DNA from: Selaginella tamariscina
Lineage: Eukaryota > Streptophyta > Lycopodiopsida > Selaginellales > Selaginellaceae
Length of the DNA stretch: 64,000 bases
Assembly (NCBI GenBank): GCA_003024785.1
Contig: PUQB01000400.1
Span: 94,397-158,396 of the forward strand
Direction of reading: 5' to 3'
The notes beneath the pieces are model-generated. The model did no database searches and had not been told where the DNA came from. It saw only the letters and a program-made list of their open reading frames with translations. The position numbers and the translations under genes are program-made. Shown one piece after another: positions 25,460 through 37,099 of this stretch (positions are counted from its first letter, which is position 1; every line of letters begins with the position of its first letter).

Positions 25460-25477
25460 GAATATTCAAGAATATTC
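25460..25477 (+). promoter_or_regulatory. Heat-shock-element-like array, left end
   Basis: GAATATTCAAGAATATTC is four alternating nGAAn/nTTCn pentamers in perfect phase, the consensus heat-shock factor site. It directly follows the terminal repeat. Binding is not shown; AT-rich DNA can give such words by chance, but four in phase is strong. Confidence 0.55.
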
Positions 25478-25610
25478 TAAAATATTTTGGAATATTCTTT
25501 CTGGTCGGTAGTATTGGCCTCAGTTGGCAAAAAAAAATTCTAGTAAAACTATTGTATTTTTATCTTTTTCTATTTTATATTAGCTTAATTTATTACTCAA
25601 TATACATTAG

Positions 25611-28600
25611 CTAAAGTTTCTTCTTCATCTTAAGTAAAGCTGCCGTTCTTGAACCACCAGTTACGCTTGGACGTGGAGGTGTTTGAGTAGGTAATTCCTC
25701 TGGTCTAATGTTCTTTGCGAGCTTGTTTGTTGCCAACCTAGAGAGTTCGAAACTCTTCTGGTTTCTATAATATTCCTTCCGAGCTTGACGGCAGCTAACA
25801 ACGATGACCCGGTTTCGGAACCAATATCCCAGACTAGGTTGCCAGGTCTACTGAGACGCTCGATCAAAAGCTGCATGAGTCGAACACTCTTCGGTTGAAT
25901 CATCCTGCACAAACTTCCATTAGGATAAACAAAGCAAAGTACTTCCTTACCAAGCCTCCTGATAACGGGCGGTGTCGACGAGGATCGTGTTCGTCAACGC
26001 CAGAGGGTTTGGCCTCTTCGACTTCTTCTCAGAGCTTTGCAGCACCAAGAGAACTAACAAGTTATCCTGCCACATAGACCAAGTTAAACTTGAACTTGAA
26101 TAGCTAGCTTACCTTAATTTTGTCACGGTATCCCCAGCCTCGTGCACGGTAGACGCTGTAAGTCCCTGCAACCTCCAAGTTGATTATTGCAGCCGCCTGA
26201 ATCACCGCCGAAACAGAAGGAGAACTCGCGAAGACGACCATGAAACCACTCGCTGCCAAGTGCATTCCACTGAACTGCAAGGCCTCCTCAAACTTCACGG
26301 ATCTAGCTGCACAATGTCCTTGTTGATGCTAGCACCTCCATATACAAGCTCATTGGGCAAGTCGAGGATGATGAGGTTGAAGCCGTATTCACCTACCACT
26401 TCCTGGAACACCGTTTGTGACTCAACCGTATGTAGTCTGTCAACCTGTTGTCGGAGCTTGGTGTACACCTCTGTCTGGGAAGCACCCGGCTCGAAGAAAG
26501 ACCTGCTCATCTCCTCCATGTCACACACACTAGGTCGTAGGATCCACGGGATGCAGCCAGGGTCGGGATGAAGGTCATCAGGTCGTCCTTGATGTCCAAA
26601 CTAGCTACAAGTGGCTGCACCTCATTGATTGTAAAGTCGAATGCCGGCGGAGGTGCTGTAGAAGAGCTTGGTCCCGCTCCCGATCCCTTTGCAGGTGTAG
26701 TTGTCTTCCGCACCGTCTTCTTCATCTTGCTCTTCTTGATAGCCTTCTACTTCGTCCGGCTCCCAAACAATCGCTGGTAGATCATTGCGTGCACGTCGAA
26801 TAGTGAGCTCTCCCAAGCTGGTGGCTGTTGCGACGGACAGTCGAGCCAGAATGGAACATGCTCCCGTTCGAACGGTGTTAGAGCTCCTCTGCTCTTGACC
26901 ACATGTGAGGCTCGCTTGTATGATCTGTCCACAGCTTCATCGTATGGGACGGTGTCATTTCTTCGCCAGTATGAACCTGTAACACAAAGTAGATAGTAGC
27001 AATGCTGGAATTGAAAGCTTACCTCCATATCATCCGCGCAGACTCCTCACGCTCCAGAAACTCATTCGGCTCCATCGAATAAGTGAACCAATGCAGTCAT
27101 GGAAGGGCTGAAAGACCAGGCACTTGCTCCGAGTTCTCATCTCGTCAAACCAGCTCATGAAGTCGACATCCGTTCCAACTTCTTCACCATCCTCTCGCAA
27201 CCCCTTAAGGATCTGAATGGCTTCCTCGCGCACAGCCTTCCAATATAAGTCCAAGGTGAACCACTTGATCCACTCTTTGTCCTGCATGCCTGGTAGCCAA
27301 GTGTCTGTTGTTCTGCCTTGGATTCGAGACGGGTGAGCTTGTTCAAGTATCGGAGTCGCAGCATGTTTGGAATCTTCGCCTTTGACATGCATACAGCTTC
27401 TCAATGCCCATCCAGCGACACTGCTTATGAGAGATTTCGTCACCTTCTGGAACCACTCCTCCCCCAAGTCTGGGTCTATGATGGAGAGGAACTTGTGCAT
27501 ACGCTTGTCATGCTTCTTGTACACTAGTTGCTTCAGGTTCACCTCAACCTGTGAATTGCCCTTAGCACTGGTGACTGCTCTGTCGAGATCATCGTGATCT
27601 CGTTCTGCACATAGAATAAGTTAAAAATTTCTTTCCTATAAATTAAATCGGAGGTTACCTTGAAAAGGATCTTTGCGCAGATCAGGTTCGGAAGAGGATG
27701 CCAAGCCGTCTTTCCTGCTGAACTCTCCTTCCACTTCCGCACCTCAAGACGATCAACCTCCGTGAGTGACTCGAGGATTTTCTGAGTTCCTTCTCGTACT
27801 AGTGCAGACCGCCTTTACAGCGAGGAGAATATGTGGTAGCGTTGTTTCCACAGATGTTGCTGAAGATCTGTTCAACGAAACTGTAAGTCTAAACTCTTAA
27901 CAAAAAGAAAAGAAAATACTCACATGTTAATCGATTGGAACATCGAAACCAGTTGAAGAATGTCGAGGTTCTCCGTGGAGATGAAACTCGATCGAACGCA
28001 AATAGCCCATCGCTGGTTGTCCTCTGCATCCTCCGGTACAGCTTCTGCAAAGCCTGTAGCCTATGGTTCCCGTCCCAGCAGCTGAACTTCCGGTTTGAGA
28101 GCCTTGAAGCCCACTGTTTGTACTCCGGCTGAGTAAGAGCTTGCTCGAAAGACCGGTGCTGCTGTACTGAATCGTGTCCTTCGACAGCTCCGATAGCTCC
28201 TCAGCAGTGAGTCGATCTCCGATGGACAGAATGAACAAGGCCGTGTTGCATAGATAACCAGCCTTCTTCAACGATGACACCAGCCTGTCCAAGTCCCCTG
28301 GGTTCACTCGTCGAACCACCTCGTTCGAATGTATTCTACAGATGGGCACATCAGGAGGATCACCAAGTCCCTTAACAGTAATTTTGTCGAGCAGGTTCGC
28401 TGAGCTCTCCAAATGCAGGCTAGCCGGTATGCTGTATAACTCTTCGGCTCCTTATCGCTCTTCGCTTCTTGCTTTTGGATCAGCTTTCCCACGGCCTCTC
28501 TTTTTGTTCACTGCCTCCTCCAAGTCGTCCTCGCTAGCTTCAACTGCCTCTGTCATCTGCACTTGCTCGTTCAGGACTGCAACCTCAGTGGATGAAGGGG

Positions 28601-28815
28601 CAACTGCGACGAGCTCTCCGGGAAATCTGTGATGATTGGTGGAGGCTGCTCCTGCTCAACTGGTACTACTCTAGACTGAGGCACTGGAGGATCCTCCTTT
28701 GCTACATTAGATGGTTCTCCTCTTTGCCTCGCTTCTACTTCGATATCCTTTCTTCCCGTGTCTTCATCAGCACAGTCTCTAGTAGACGTTTGAAGCTCTC
28801 CACCATTTTGTAACT
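25611..28815 (-). CDS. ParB/Srx-fold plus N4/N6-type DNA methyltransferase-like protein, copy 1
   Basis: Six exons fit on minus: 27924-28815, 27659-27880, 27023-27604, 26113-26976, 25951-26066 and 25611-25904. After an acidic N-terminus comes a ParB-like domain: PDVPICRIHSNEVVRRVN, LDRLVSSLKKAGYL, and FSCWDGNHRLQALQKL (near 28049-28080), matching the G-x-H-R core of ParB/Srx folds. A middle region rich in charged residues follows, then a linker KKSKMKKTVRKTTTPAKGSG. The C-terminal half resembles beta-order DNA methylases: NLIILDLPNEL in the place of motif IV (D-P-P-Y) near 26347-26380, then QPKSVRLMQLLIERL and PGNLVWDIGSETGSSLLAAV (motif I region, 25790-25890). ParB-methylase fusions are known in prokaryotes and phages. 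Frame breaks (near 28610, 28180, 28030, 27800, 27040, 26520, 26300 and 25750) and a TAG near 26748 leave it unproven as functional. No start codon is certain; upstream exons are likely. Confidence 0.7.
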
Positions 28816-28869
28816 CTGGAAAGCAAACAACAAGTCATTGATTAGGAGACAAAATAAAAAAACAAAGAT

Positions 28870-29460
28870 GTAACCTTGTGGCTGCCGACTCAAGTTAGAT
28901 GGTGCCGACCTCAGTCGGCAGAATGAAGAATCCTGCGATGAGATAAACTCTCAGACGGCACAAATGGGAAGACCCATTAACTGGTTTAAAGAATACTTGA
29001 GCCGAAAGCAAAAATAAACTAATCAAAATACCTTGTGGCTGCCGACTGAAAAGGATGGTGCCGTCACTCTCAGTCGGCACAAATGGGAAGAACATTAACT
29101 CTGAAAAAAATTGTGATACGATACTTGAGCCGCAAAGAAAAAAAATAAATCGAAAATACCTTGTGGCTGCCGACTGAACCAGGATGGTGCCGTCATCTCA
29201 GTCGGCACAAATGGGAAGACATTAACTCTGAAAAAAAAACATTGTGATACGTATTGAGCGCAAGAAAATAAAAATCAAAATACCTTGTGTGCCGACTGAA
29301 CCAGGATGGTGCCGTCGCTCTCAGTCGGCACAAATGGAAGACCCTTATCTCTGAAAAAGAAATACTTTGAGCCGCAAATCATAAAATACAGAAATTACAC
29401 ATACCTTGTGGCCGCCGACTGAGCAGGATGGTGCCGACAATCTAAATCGGCACAGAAATC
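28870..29460. repeat. Five tandem units with TGCCGACTGA/TCAGTCGGCA inverted repeats
   Basis: Units of about 120-130 bp begin near 28873, 29031, 29159, 29281 and 29403. Each holds GCCGACTGA, then GGATGGTGCCG, then TCAGTCGGCA, an interrupted inverted repeat that can form a stem of about 10 bp. On the minus strand each unit also ends CCACAAG followed by GT, a splice-donor-like word, so they may be duplicated leader exons of the ParB-methyltransferase gene. They lie in the shared promoter region of the two divergent genes, which suits a binding or autoregulatory role. Spacers contain A runs. Confidence 0.75.
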
Positions 29461-29948
29461 TCCATTGATATACTTGGGCGCTGCACGAATCGAGTCGAAA
29501 TGGATGGCGCCGCAGTGGAAACCGTAACTCTGAGATCTGAGATTGAAAAAACCCTCGGATCTGCCGCAGTGGAAACAGATCTGAGATTGAAAAACCCTAG
29601 CCGCAATGGAAACAGTAAACCCTATCTACCAAAAACCCTAGCCGCAATGAAAACAGTGAACCCTACGGAATAAATGTGACATTAATATTTAGGGTTTATT
29701 TTAAAATATGTGAATAATTGGTAAATGTGAAGATATTTCAAATCATAAAAGGTAGAAATTAAATTAAATCGGTGATACTAGAGAGGACATCATTAAGAAC
29801 ACTGTGAGCTGGGCAGCATAGAATTAATTATATACAAACGTGTATTCACGTTTATTATTAACGATTGTAATTTTTTTTTGGTAAGAGAAAGTGTGTTTAA
29901 TCTTTTGCTTTGCTTTCCTAAACCACCGAGCTTTCTCCTTGCGTTGTC

Positions 29949-32780
29949 ATGGCCAGAGTTACCTATGAAGGCATTGACAAAGATTTCCCAGTCGATGAAG
30001 ATGGAAATGCTTTTGTGTTTGAACATGATCTTCACATTGCTTTCAACATTCCTTGTTGGTTCAGTATACATGTGGTTCAATTGATGTCAGTTTCTGCGAG
30101 TTCTGGAGAAGATGTGGAGTTGTTACCAGAAGGCAATGCATCAAACCAGTTTGTCTTTTACACATTGTGCCCGGCAAAGGGCCCGTTGTTCAGGTTGCGG
30201 ACAGAGGAGCGTGAGGAATCCATGCTGGTGTGTCTTCTAAGAGCAGACAAATGTAGGATAGGGAAGGATCTCATTGGTTCGTCTGAAGTTAAACGAGTCT
30301 CTGAACTACCGCAGATATACAATGGAAATGTCATTTACGAACTTCCCCAAGAAGAAAGCACAGAGAAGTACTCGGGGATGAATCGCAAGGATGGCTGCTA
30401 CCATTGGACACACCCGAGCACAACACACTGGCATGTTCCGGCGCGAGTCAGTCGAAGTTCATGTGTCGGACATCTCAATGCATCAATCCTACCTGCCCCT
30501 ACTTGGCTTTTGAGAAGAAAGCAAATGAATGTCACTTCAAGGGTGCTGTGGAGAAGGCAAAGACAACTGAGACAGGCAAAGTAATAGGCATAAATGTAAG
30601 CATTGTGGAGAGGAGCCATTGCTGGTGCACACTTGTCCGGCTTATGTGTACTACATTCTGCCAGACGACATTTCTTTTACAAGGTTGTTCATTCACAGAG
30701 GTGTTCATCAGCATCCAGTCAGCCCCTCAGTGTCAGCTTCAAACGTTCAGCGAGCCAGATCTAGTGTCAGCAACGTGGTAAAGAGCAGTCCGCGAACCAA
30801 TCAACGAGTGATTGAGTTTCAAGCCGCGCGTGAGCTCATCTTTGAAGAACTTTTCAAGGAAGAAGGAGAAGTCTCGTACACTGGTTTACTCTCAAAACTT
30901 GAACCTCTAACAAACCATCGAAGGTATTTTTTTTAGATCTCTACACACTGACGTGACCTTTTTTAGGACTCGGGACTGGATTACACAATCAAGACAGAAG
31001 GAGACACACTTTAGAGAGGGTTACGAGGGTCTTCTGGAGCTGAAGACAAAGCTGCCAATACCTTTCATTCACGTCATACATGTTCCAAGGATGGATCTGA
31101 TCTTCAAAATGACAGTTGAGGGACCGGGTTCAGGAGTTGAGTACATCAGAAGGTGTCAAAGTGGAGGAGACCTTCATGATCAATGGGTTGTTCTGGACCA
31201 CACGCACCGCATACCAGACTGGGCGACAATTGGAATACACCTTTATGACCCATTGTAAGTTGTAAAACTCTTCATAACACTTTCTAATCTTCGTTATCTA
31301 ACGCTCTCTTGCAGTGTCAGATCCATGGTGACTATAGCTTACGCAGATATGTGCCGCGAAGATAATGTTGCAGTGCTGAAGTTCTTGAACACAATGCTAG
31401 AGGTTTGTAAGAAGCAGGGTTTGGAGAATGTCAACTTTGCTGGTTTCATGTCGGATGAGGCTGGAGCGATATGGATAGCCTTGCGCCAAGTATTCAACAA
31501 CGGAGCAAAGATGAAAGGGAGGGAAAGAAGCTGTCTGTTTCACTTTATGCAATCCGTGCGTCAGGTGACAAAGAAATGGATCGCAGAAGAACATCGCGAA
31601 GAACACATGAAGCTTGCTCGTGCCTGGCCTGCAGCACTGAATGAACAATCTAAGAAAAGAACAACTGGCAATTCTCGAGTCTTTTTGGGAAGGACGAGCG
31701 TCAAACATTCGAGCTTTGAAGACATGGCTGTCTTGGTGGATCAGGCATGAGGACCACATCTCCATGGCGGAACTGGGAGACATGACAGAAGAAGGACTCG
31801 CGAGCGTTCCAACTACAAACAATGCTGAAGTGATTCACGCGAGAGCAAGAAGAGCAAGATTGGCCAAAAGAGTACCACTGCTGGAGGCGACAATGTTAGA
31901 CCTCACCGATGCAGTTATGCAGAGTGCGAAGGTGAAAGCGGCAATAGAAGGGAGGTATACAGGGTCAGGGCCTTCGAAGGAAACTCTGTTGAAACGAGTG
32001 CAACGCAAACTCTCTGAGGGGAAAAGTGTATCTCCATCAACAATTATCAATCTGGTGGAAGGCGAGGAACACTTGACCAGCCCGGAGTTCACGAGTACCA
32101 CTAACGTTCGAGTGCAAACTGTTAGGAGAACAGTCACAGGAACAGAACAGTCTGATGCTCGACGTTCACACAGACATGATGTAGAGTACACAGAGCGGGT
32201 GGTCCAAAACAACAGGAGAAAGAGGTTAAGGTTCGAAGAGGTTTGGAGAGAGAGATTGCTCAAACAGAGTGGGCCATCAGACGAATCGGAGCATCCAGTA
32301 AGGTTAAGTGTTTGGGGATGAATCAGGAAGGAACTGCTCTGTGTGGAAAACCAATCGGTTATCCAAGCAGAGTGCCAGCACCAGGATTCTATGGAAAACG
32401 AATGTACATTGATGCCTTGGGGAATGAGGAGTATGTACAACAGATGATGTGGTTCTGCCCAAAAGATTCAGGGTGTTTCACGGCCAAACGGCAAAATTCT
32501 TCGGTCACGAATTCCAACACCACCAACGGTTTGGCCTGTGCTCAAGGAAACGAAGCTGACAAGTGAGGAGGTCAGAGAACTACAGGATGCAGGCTTTGTT
32601 CTGGAAGGTTTACAGGGGATGGCAGGAAGAGTAGATGAGGGTCAGAAGGACAAAACACCATCGCCACCACGTGGAGCTGGATCTACAACAATTCCACCTT
32701 TCGAAGGACGTATGGTCCGGACTCCAACAAAAATGTCTAAGGAACAAGAGAAGAATTTCCGAAGGCCAAGACGTTTTTAG
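29949..32780 (+). CDS. Mutator-like (MULE) DDE transposase with WRKY/GCM-type zinc finger, frame-broken
   Basis: Exons fit at 29949-30923, 30967-31254 and 31315 on. Starting at MARVTYEGIDKDFPVDEDG, the N-terminal part leads to a Cys/His-rich domain (GCYHWTHPSTTHWHV, FMCRTSQCINPTCPYLAF, HKCKHCGEEPLLVHTC, HRGVHQHPV) resembling WRKY-GCM1/FLYWCH DNA-binding fingers of MULE transposases. The catalytic core shows D (VVLDHTHRIP, 31195), D (FAGFMSDEAGAIW, 31453), then CLFHFMQSVRQ and the E in VPTTNNAEVIHA (31826). A C-terminal Cys cluster (KCLGMNQEGTALCGK, WFCPKDSGCF) follows. Role: cutting and joining of element ends. Frame changes near 30435, 30590, 31645, 32260 and 32560 break the frame. It lies divergent to the ParB-methyltransferase gene. 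Confidence 0.75.
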
Positions 32781-33156
32781 GTCGTGTGCGAAATGTTGAA
32801 GTGACAGCTAGAGGATGGAAGAGGCTTTCGTTGTGTCGGCAGGAAATGACTCTGCAAAGGTGACTATTAGTACTTATCCTATATGCAGTTGTTCTACCTT
32901 TAGAAGAGCAAAAGTTGGAGCCCATGTGTACACATGTACTTCGTCTACAGCCGTGTGCTTGGCTTGAACCCGGACGTCACATATTTTCTACAAAGGCGAT
33001 CGCTCAGTGAGATGGAGGTCCACCGTTTGCTAGTGAATTGCAGCAGAGTTCATGACCCACGGTGCTACAAGATAAATGGTTTAGGGTTTAGGATAATGCT
33101 TTATTAAGCCAGTCGGCATATATTAAGCCAGTCGGCATATTAAAAAAACTTATATA
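32781..33156. other. Right subterminal region of the transposon
   Basis: No clear gene is seen. Two copies of the word AAGCCAGTCGGCATAT lie at about 33104-33140, matching the inverted-repeat units between the two genes and a relative (CAGTTGGCA) near 25516. Confidence 0.5.
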
Positions 33157-33186
33157 TTCTAGAATATTCTTGAGAATATTCTAGAA
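33157..33186 (+). promoter_or_regulatory. Heat-shock-element-like array, right end
   Basis: Two overlapping sets of in-phase pentamers: TTCTAGAATATTC (33157-33169) and GAATATTCTAGAA (33174-33186). They sit just inside the right terminal repeat, mirroring the left end. Confidence 0.5.
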
Positions 33187-33230
33187 TATGCTAGAATAAC
33201 CCTAGAATATCCGCGAATATACTAGAATAA

Positions 33231-33272
33231 TATGAAGCCTCCTGAGCCGGAGCCTCCTTTTCGCCGAGACCC
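33231..33272 (-). repeat. Right terminal inverted repeat
   Basis: The minus strand reads GGAGGCTCCGGCTCAGGAGG, imperfectly matching the left end (25429-25452). The flank GGGAGAGGAGAGT starts at 33273. Confidence 0.6.
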
Positions 33273-33285
33273 GGGAGAGGAGAGT

Positions 33286-33560
33286 AACAAATACAAGAGA
33301 GTGCAGTCATCTTGTGTAGATGCTCATGCATATAAAGAGTGTGTGTACGTGTGTGTGTGAGAGAGAGAGTAACAAGCATAAGAAAGTGCAATTATTGCAT
33401 GGTAAGACTAGGCATGCGTATGCTGCGTTTGTGTGTGTGAGAGATAGAATACGCTTGTGTGGGTGGGAGGGATGCTTACTTTTGTGTTAGTGAGGGAGAG
33501 AGCAACTAATGAATGAGTGGGAACATTTACCTCTAAGTGGGTGGGAGTGAGGTGCTGTGT
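33286..33560. repeat. GT/GA-rich minisatellite, right of the DNA transposon
   Basis: Continuation of the unit seen at 25085-25405 (GAGAGTAACAAATACAAGAG and GGCATGC words). Confidence 0.7.
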
Positions 33561-33582
33561 GTGTGCATGTGTGTGAGAATGG

Positions 33583-33948
33583 TTGTCGGGGACTCTAGAA
33601 ACTAAATGTGGGGTAAATCCAAGTGGTTTCGGTGGTTGCCAACATGTAATCCTAGGGTTTTGGGTTGGAAGTCCAGTTGTTGCCTCAAGTGGTATGAGGA
33701 TGTGTGGTGGCCTTCACCCAAACATTAGAGGGTTTGTGTATAGGTGCTATGGAGGGCAAGCCCATTTTGGAGGAAGAGGGATAGCCCTAGGAGATTGGTT
33801 ATTGAGCTTCAGAAAAAGGATATATGTATTGCAACTTAGAATTAAATGTGGTCTTTCCTGGGTGGCAATGCCAAGATCTCTATCTACACACTTAGATAAG
33901 ACAGAAGAAGTGGGGCCTTTATTTACTTATGTCAGAGTTTTTATCTAA
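33583..33948 (+). other. Unassigned 121-codon open frame
   Basis: An open frame starting MSGTLETKCGVNPSGFGG and glycine-rich, which runs into the LTR fragment at 33930. I recognise no domain. Its position between repeats makes a retroelement remnant likelier than a gene. Confidence 0.2.
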
Positions 33949-35402
33949 AGGGCCAACAGTGGCAACATGTGGTTGCCAAGTGGTCATCCGACGTCAAAAC
34001 CTGTGTGAGCAATGCTAAGTCTTCCAAGATAACTCTAGAGTTTAACTTAGATGCTTAATTAGGTAAGTGACTCAAAGTCCTACCCTAAGTCCCCTAGAAT
34101 GGCTAATACTTAGTGAGGAGACGAGTGTGTGTCGTAGGTAAACATGAGTGTTCTACTAAGCAAACTCCCCAAGGCTAGGTTTGGATAACCTTAACTACAT
34201 GACCTTGTGAGTGCCTCACGAATGGGCTCTTGTTAATAAGCTTAGGTTGTTCAATCCTTGGATCCCAAGGAGAAGACCCCTCCTTAGCTAAGTGTGCTGA
34301 TACACATCCTAACCTCCCATGAGCAAATGCCTAAGGCTTTGCACCCTAATGTGAGCACAAGTATGCATGCTTGCTAGAGTATTTAACCCTCGGCATTAAT
34401 CCATGAGACAATCCCAAAGGGCGTGCCTCAGATGTTGAATTGTTGCCATCCAGCCTAGTGTCACATCTCCAAATGACATTATTTTCCCAAGATGTGGGTT
34501 ATCATGTCATAGCCCCTTCGATTCAAGAGTTGCACCATGTGCCACGAATGTGGCTCTCCAATGCCAACTCTAGAACCCCTCTGTGATCCCTCAAAAACTC
34601 AATAAGGAAAAAACCTGTCAGCTTAAATTCACGCCCACAGTTGGACAAGGACACATATGTCCCCTACTTAGCTATAAGTGTTGCTCTTAGCTTAACATGG
34701 AGGAGGAGGTTAAAGATAGGCCTCAACCTTTGACCCTTGGAATGTGTAGTCCACCAAGACTTCTCAGGCATGGATTCGCTAACATTAAGGGTAGGCTACC
34801 TCCAAGGTGGAACGTACCCTATTGTCTAGAAGTTAAGGCGGCACAACAGAGGTGTGCCTTTACAAGATAAGCTAAAGCTTGCACTGGTAGAAGAATAACG
34901 AGCTCTGTCATGAATCTAGGAACTCTCCTACAATACCCTACCTTATTTATGTGACGGAGCCCCTCCCCTCACCCCCCCCCCGCTCTTTTCTTATATGTGT
35001 AAGTGGGTTGCACGAAGCTAGCCCCTTAGTTAAATGAGATGAGTTCTAACTTAACCTAATTCCTAACTCGAGGTGGGAATTTTAGGGCGTGGGTTAGGGC
35101 AACCCTAGGGTTAAGTCAACCCTAGAGGTGTTTCCTAACCCTTTTTAACATGCCGAACTCATTTTACTAACAGAAAAAACTAAATGGGATGCCAAAATTA
35201 GGGTGGATTTCTAGAAGGTAAGTTATAACTTTGCCTAGAGTTTCCTGCAAATACTAATAACACCCGGCTGGGCCATTATTAAAATACCAAGTGCACTAAG
35301 TGAGCCTGTTTCTACTACATCTAGGGTTCATTAACATAGTACATTAAGTAACAACATTCAACCTTCAAAGTAAAAGGTTGAATCATAATAAAAACTATGA
35401 TA
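33930..35402 (-). repeat. Diverged LTR (LTR-E) of the same family
   Basis: It starts TGTCAGAG and ends ACTATGATA, following LTR-B throughout with many substitutions and about 290 bp of net deletion, including one of the duplicated units. No partner LTR or matching 5-bp flank is seen, so it is an old solo LTR or fragment. Confidence 0.75.
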
Positions 35403-37085
35403 GCCTACCTACTTATATAGTGGGTTGGGAGTACTTGTTTGTAACCTAGGTGGCTTCCTCCCATTGGATGTCCTCTGTAGGACCAAGTACTGGTCAACTA
35501 TCTTAATGTGCCTCCCCACGCATGTCATCCTTTGCACCTTGGTAGTTAGTCCAACGATTGGATCTAGCTTGTTGTCAACATTGCCTAATACTTGTCTTGA
35601 TATGTCATCATCGCCTAATAGTTGCCAACATCCTCTCGTGTCACTATTCCAAAGTCGCCCTTTGTTAGTTGATCACCTAGGGTCTCAGCCTCCATTTGGC
35701 CGCCGCTCATGTGCACTGCCTATCCATCTTGTTGGTGGTCGCATGATTGCCAATTAGATGCACGGACTTACCTATTGGCACGTCCTTGGGCATGTCCTTA
35801 GCATCCTTGGCCCACCCATAGTGTTTGATGCTTTATTCTCCACTGCCTCCAACTTGAGCTCAGCGCAGCTATTGTTTGCATCCCTGAGATCAATTGGCCC
35901 TCTGTAGCTTGGTTGTGATGCTTGTGTCATGTTCTTAAGCTTGCACAAGCTATGCTTTGAGCTCATCAATCCTCCTATGCTTGTTGTAGCTCTTCCTCCT
36001 TGATTTGCTGCTCGTGGCTCTACATGTTCTCTTCCAACTCCTTCACCATGGTCAATACCTAGTCCACCTTGGCCTTAGCCGCTCATACTTGCTCCATGCT
36101 CTCGTCATGTTGGGGCATGATCACTATGGCCAACCGTCCTGTGTGGTCCCTCTATTTTGTGTTGTTAGATGTGCATGGACCTTGTCTAGTTCTGCTCTCA
36201 CATGCTGTGAGCAAGTCGTTATGTTGGCACAAATTTGCCTTTGCCATTGCTACCAAATCGTATGCATCCTTGAGCTCTCCTTCCTTTGCTCTAGTTTGGT
36301 ACCAAGCTCTTGGGTTTGTTGGGCTTTCAGTTATCACATACTCATGATCGTGCTAGAGTTGGTCATGGTTGAGTTGGAGTTGCTTGCGGTTGTGCTGGAG
36401 TTGCTTGTGGCTTCTCTAGAGGTCCCCATGCTTCTTTTGGATTTTGTAAAATGGGGCTATTACCAAGACGCATTTCTATTATGTAAACACTAGCTCCTTC
36501 TGTCTTTTTCCACTATTGAATACCTTGGAAGACTTGCGCGCTATACTGCTTGGTATCTCCTCAAGTGGTCTTGTACCATCCTATGAAGCTCTCCATGATG
36601 TGTTGTGCTCCTCAACTATCCCCTTGAGATCCAAGTTGTCATAGATTGCCACACCCTCTCTAATATGACCAAAGGTGAGTTTGCTATGGGCTCCAAATGC
36701 CTACCGCCATTTGGGTGGAAGTGGTGGTAGGCGTATGACATTTGAACCTCTAACTCTTCTCCTCCAATCTCAGGTTTGAATGTTGGTGATTGTGGTGGCT
36801 ATTAAATGTGTCAAGTAGGTTCTTGGGGTACCTATGGTGAGTTTAGGGGTAATCAGGGGCCTATCACAATGGGAACTGCTAGGATGGACTTTGTTGTTGG
36901 GGGCCTTTGCTCCTTTTGTCATGGTTTCCTGAACCTCAAATACTCTAGTTCTGGAGATCCTTTGTCTCACCCCCTCTTGCAGGATGGATCCACAGCCTTC
37001 AATTGTTTCTCCTTGTCCAACCAACTTGTCGTGGATTGCTCTACCTCCTCCAGGTGTTTTATTGAGTCAAAACTCAATTGAGCAG
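35403..37085 (-). pseudogene. Degenerate retroelement sequence
   Basis: The first bases (ACTTATATAGTGGGTTGG) match the 3' part of the gypsy element near 18838. On minus, 36000-36430 is glutamine- and charge-rich with coiled-coil character, and 36770-37024 is open for 84 codons. No catalytic motif is visible. I treat it as gypsy debris. Confidence 0.4.
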
Positions 37086-37099
37086 CCATGTGATCATAA

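Larger units (their letters stand above)
25419..33272. mobile_element. Two-gene Mutator-like DNA transposon carrying a ParB-methyltransferase gene
   Basis: The 7.85 kb unit has imperfect terminal inverted repeats and matching 13-bp flanks. Both flanks are the same minisatellite. It holds two divergent genes: a ParB plus methyltransferase-like gene on minus (25611-28815) and a DDE transposase on plus (29949-32780), separated by about 1.1 kb with five inverted-repeat units. The word CAGTYGGCA of those units also occurs near both ends (25510-25524; 33108-33140). Shared subterminal words and the compact two-gene layout argue for one element. The boundary is inferred from repeats and has not been compared with an empty site. 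Confidence 0.65.

Noticed and set aside
31835..32440. Minus-strand 201-codon open frame
   Set aside because: It is antisense to the transposase, which has recognisable DDE and zinc motifs on plus; the minus translation shows none.
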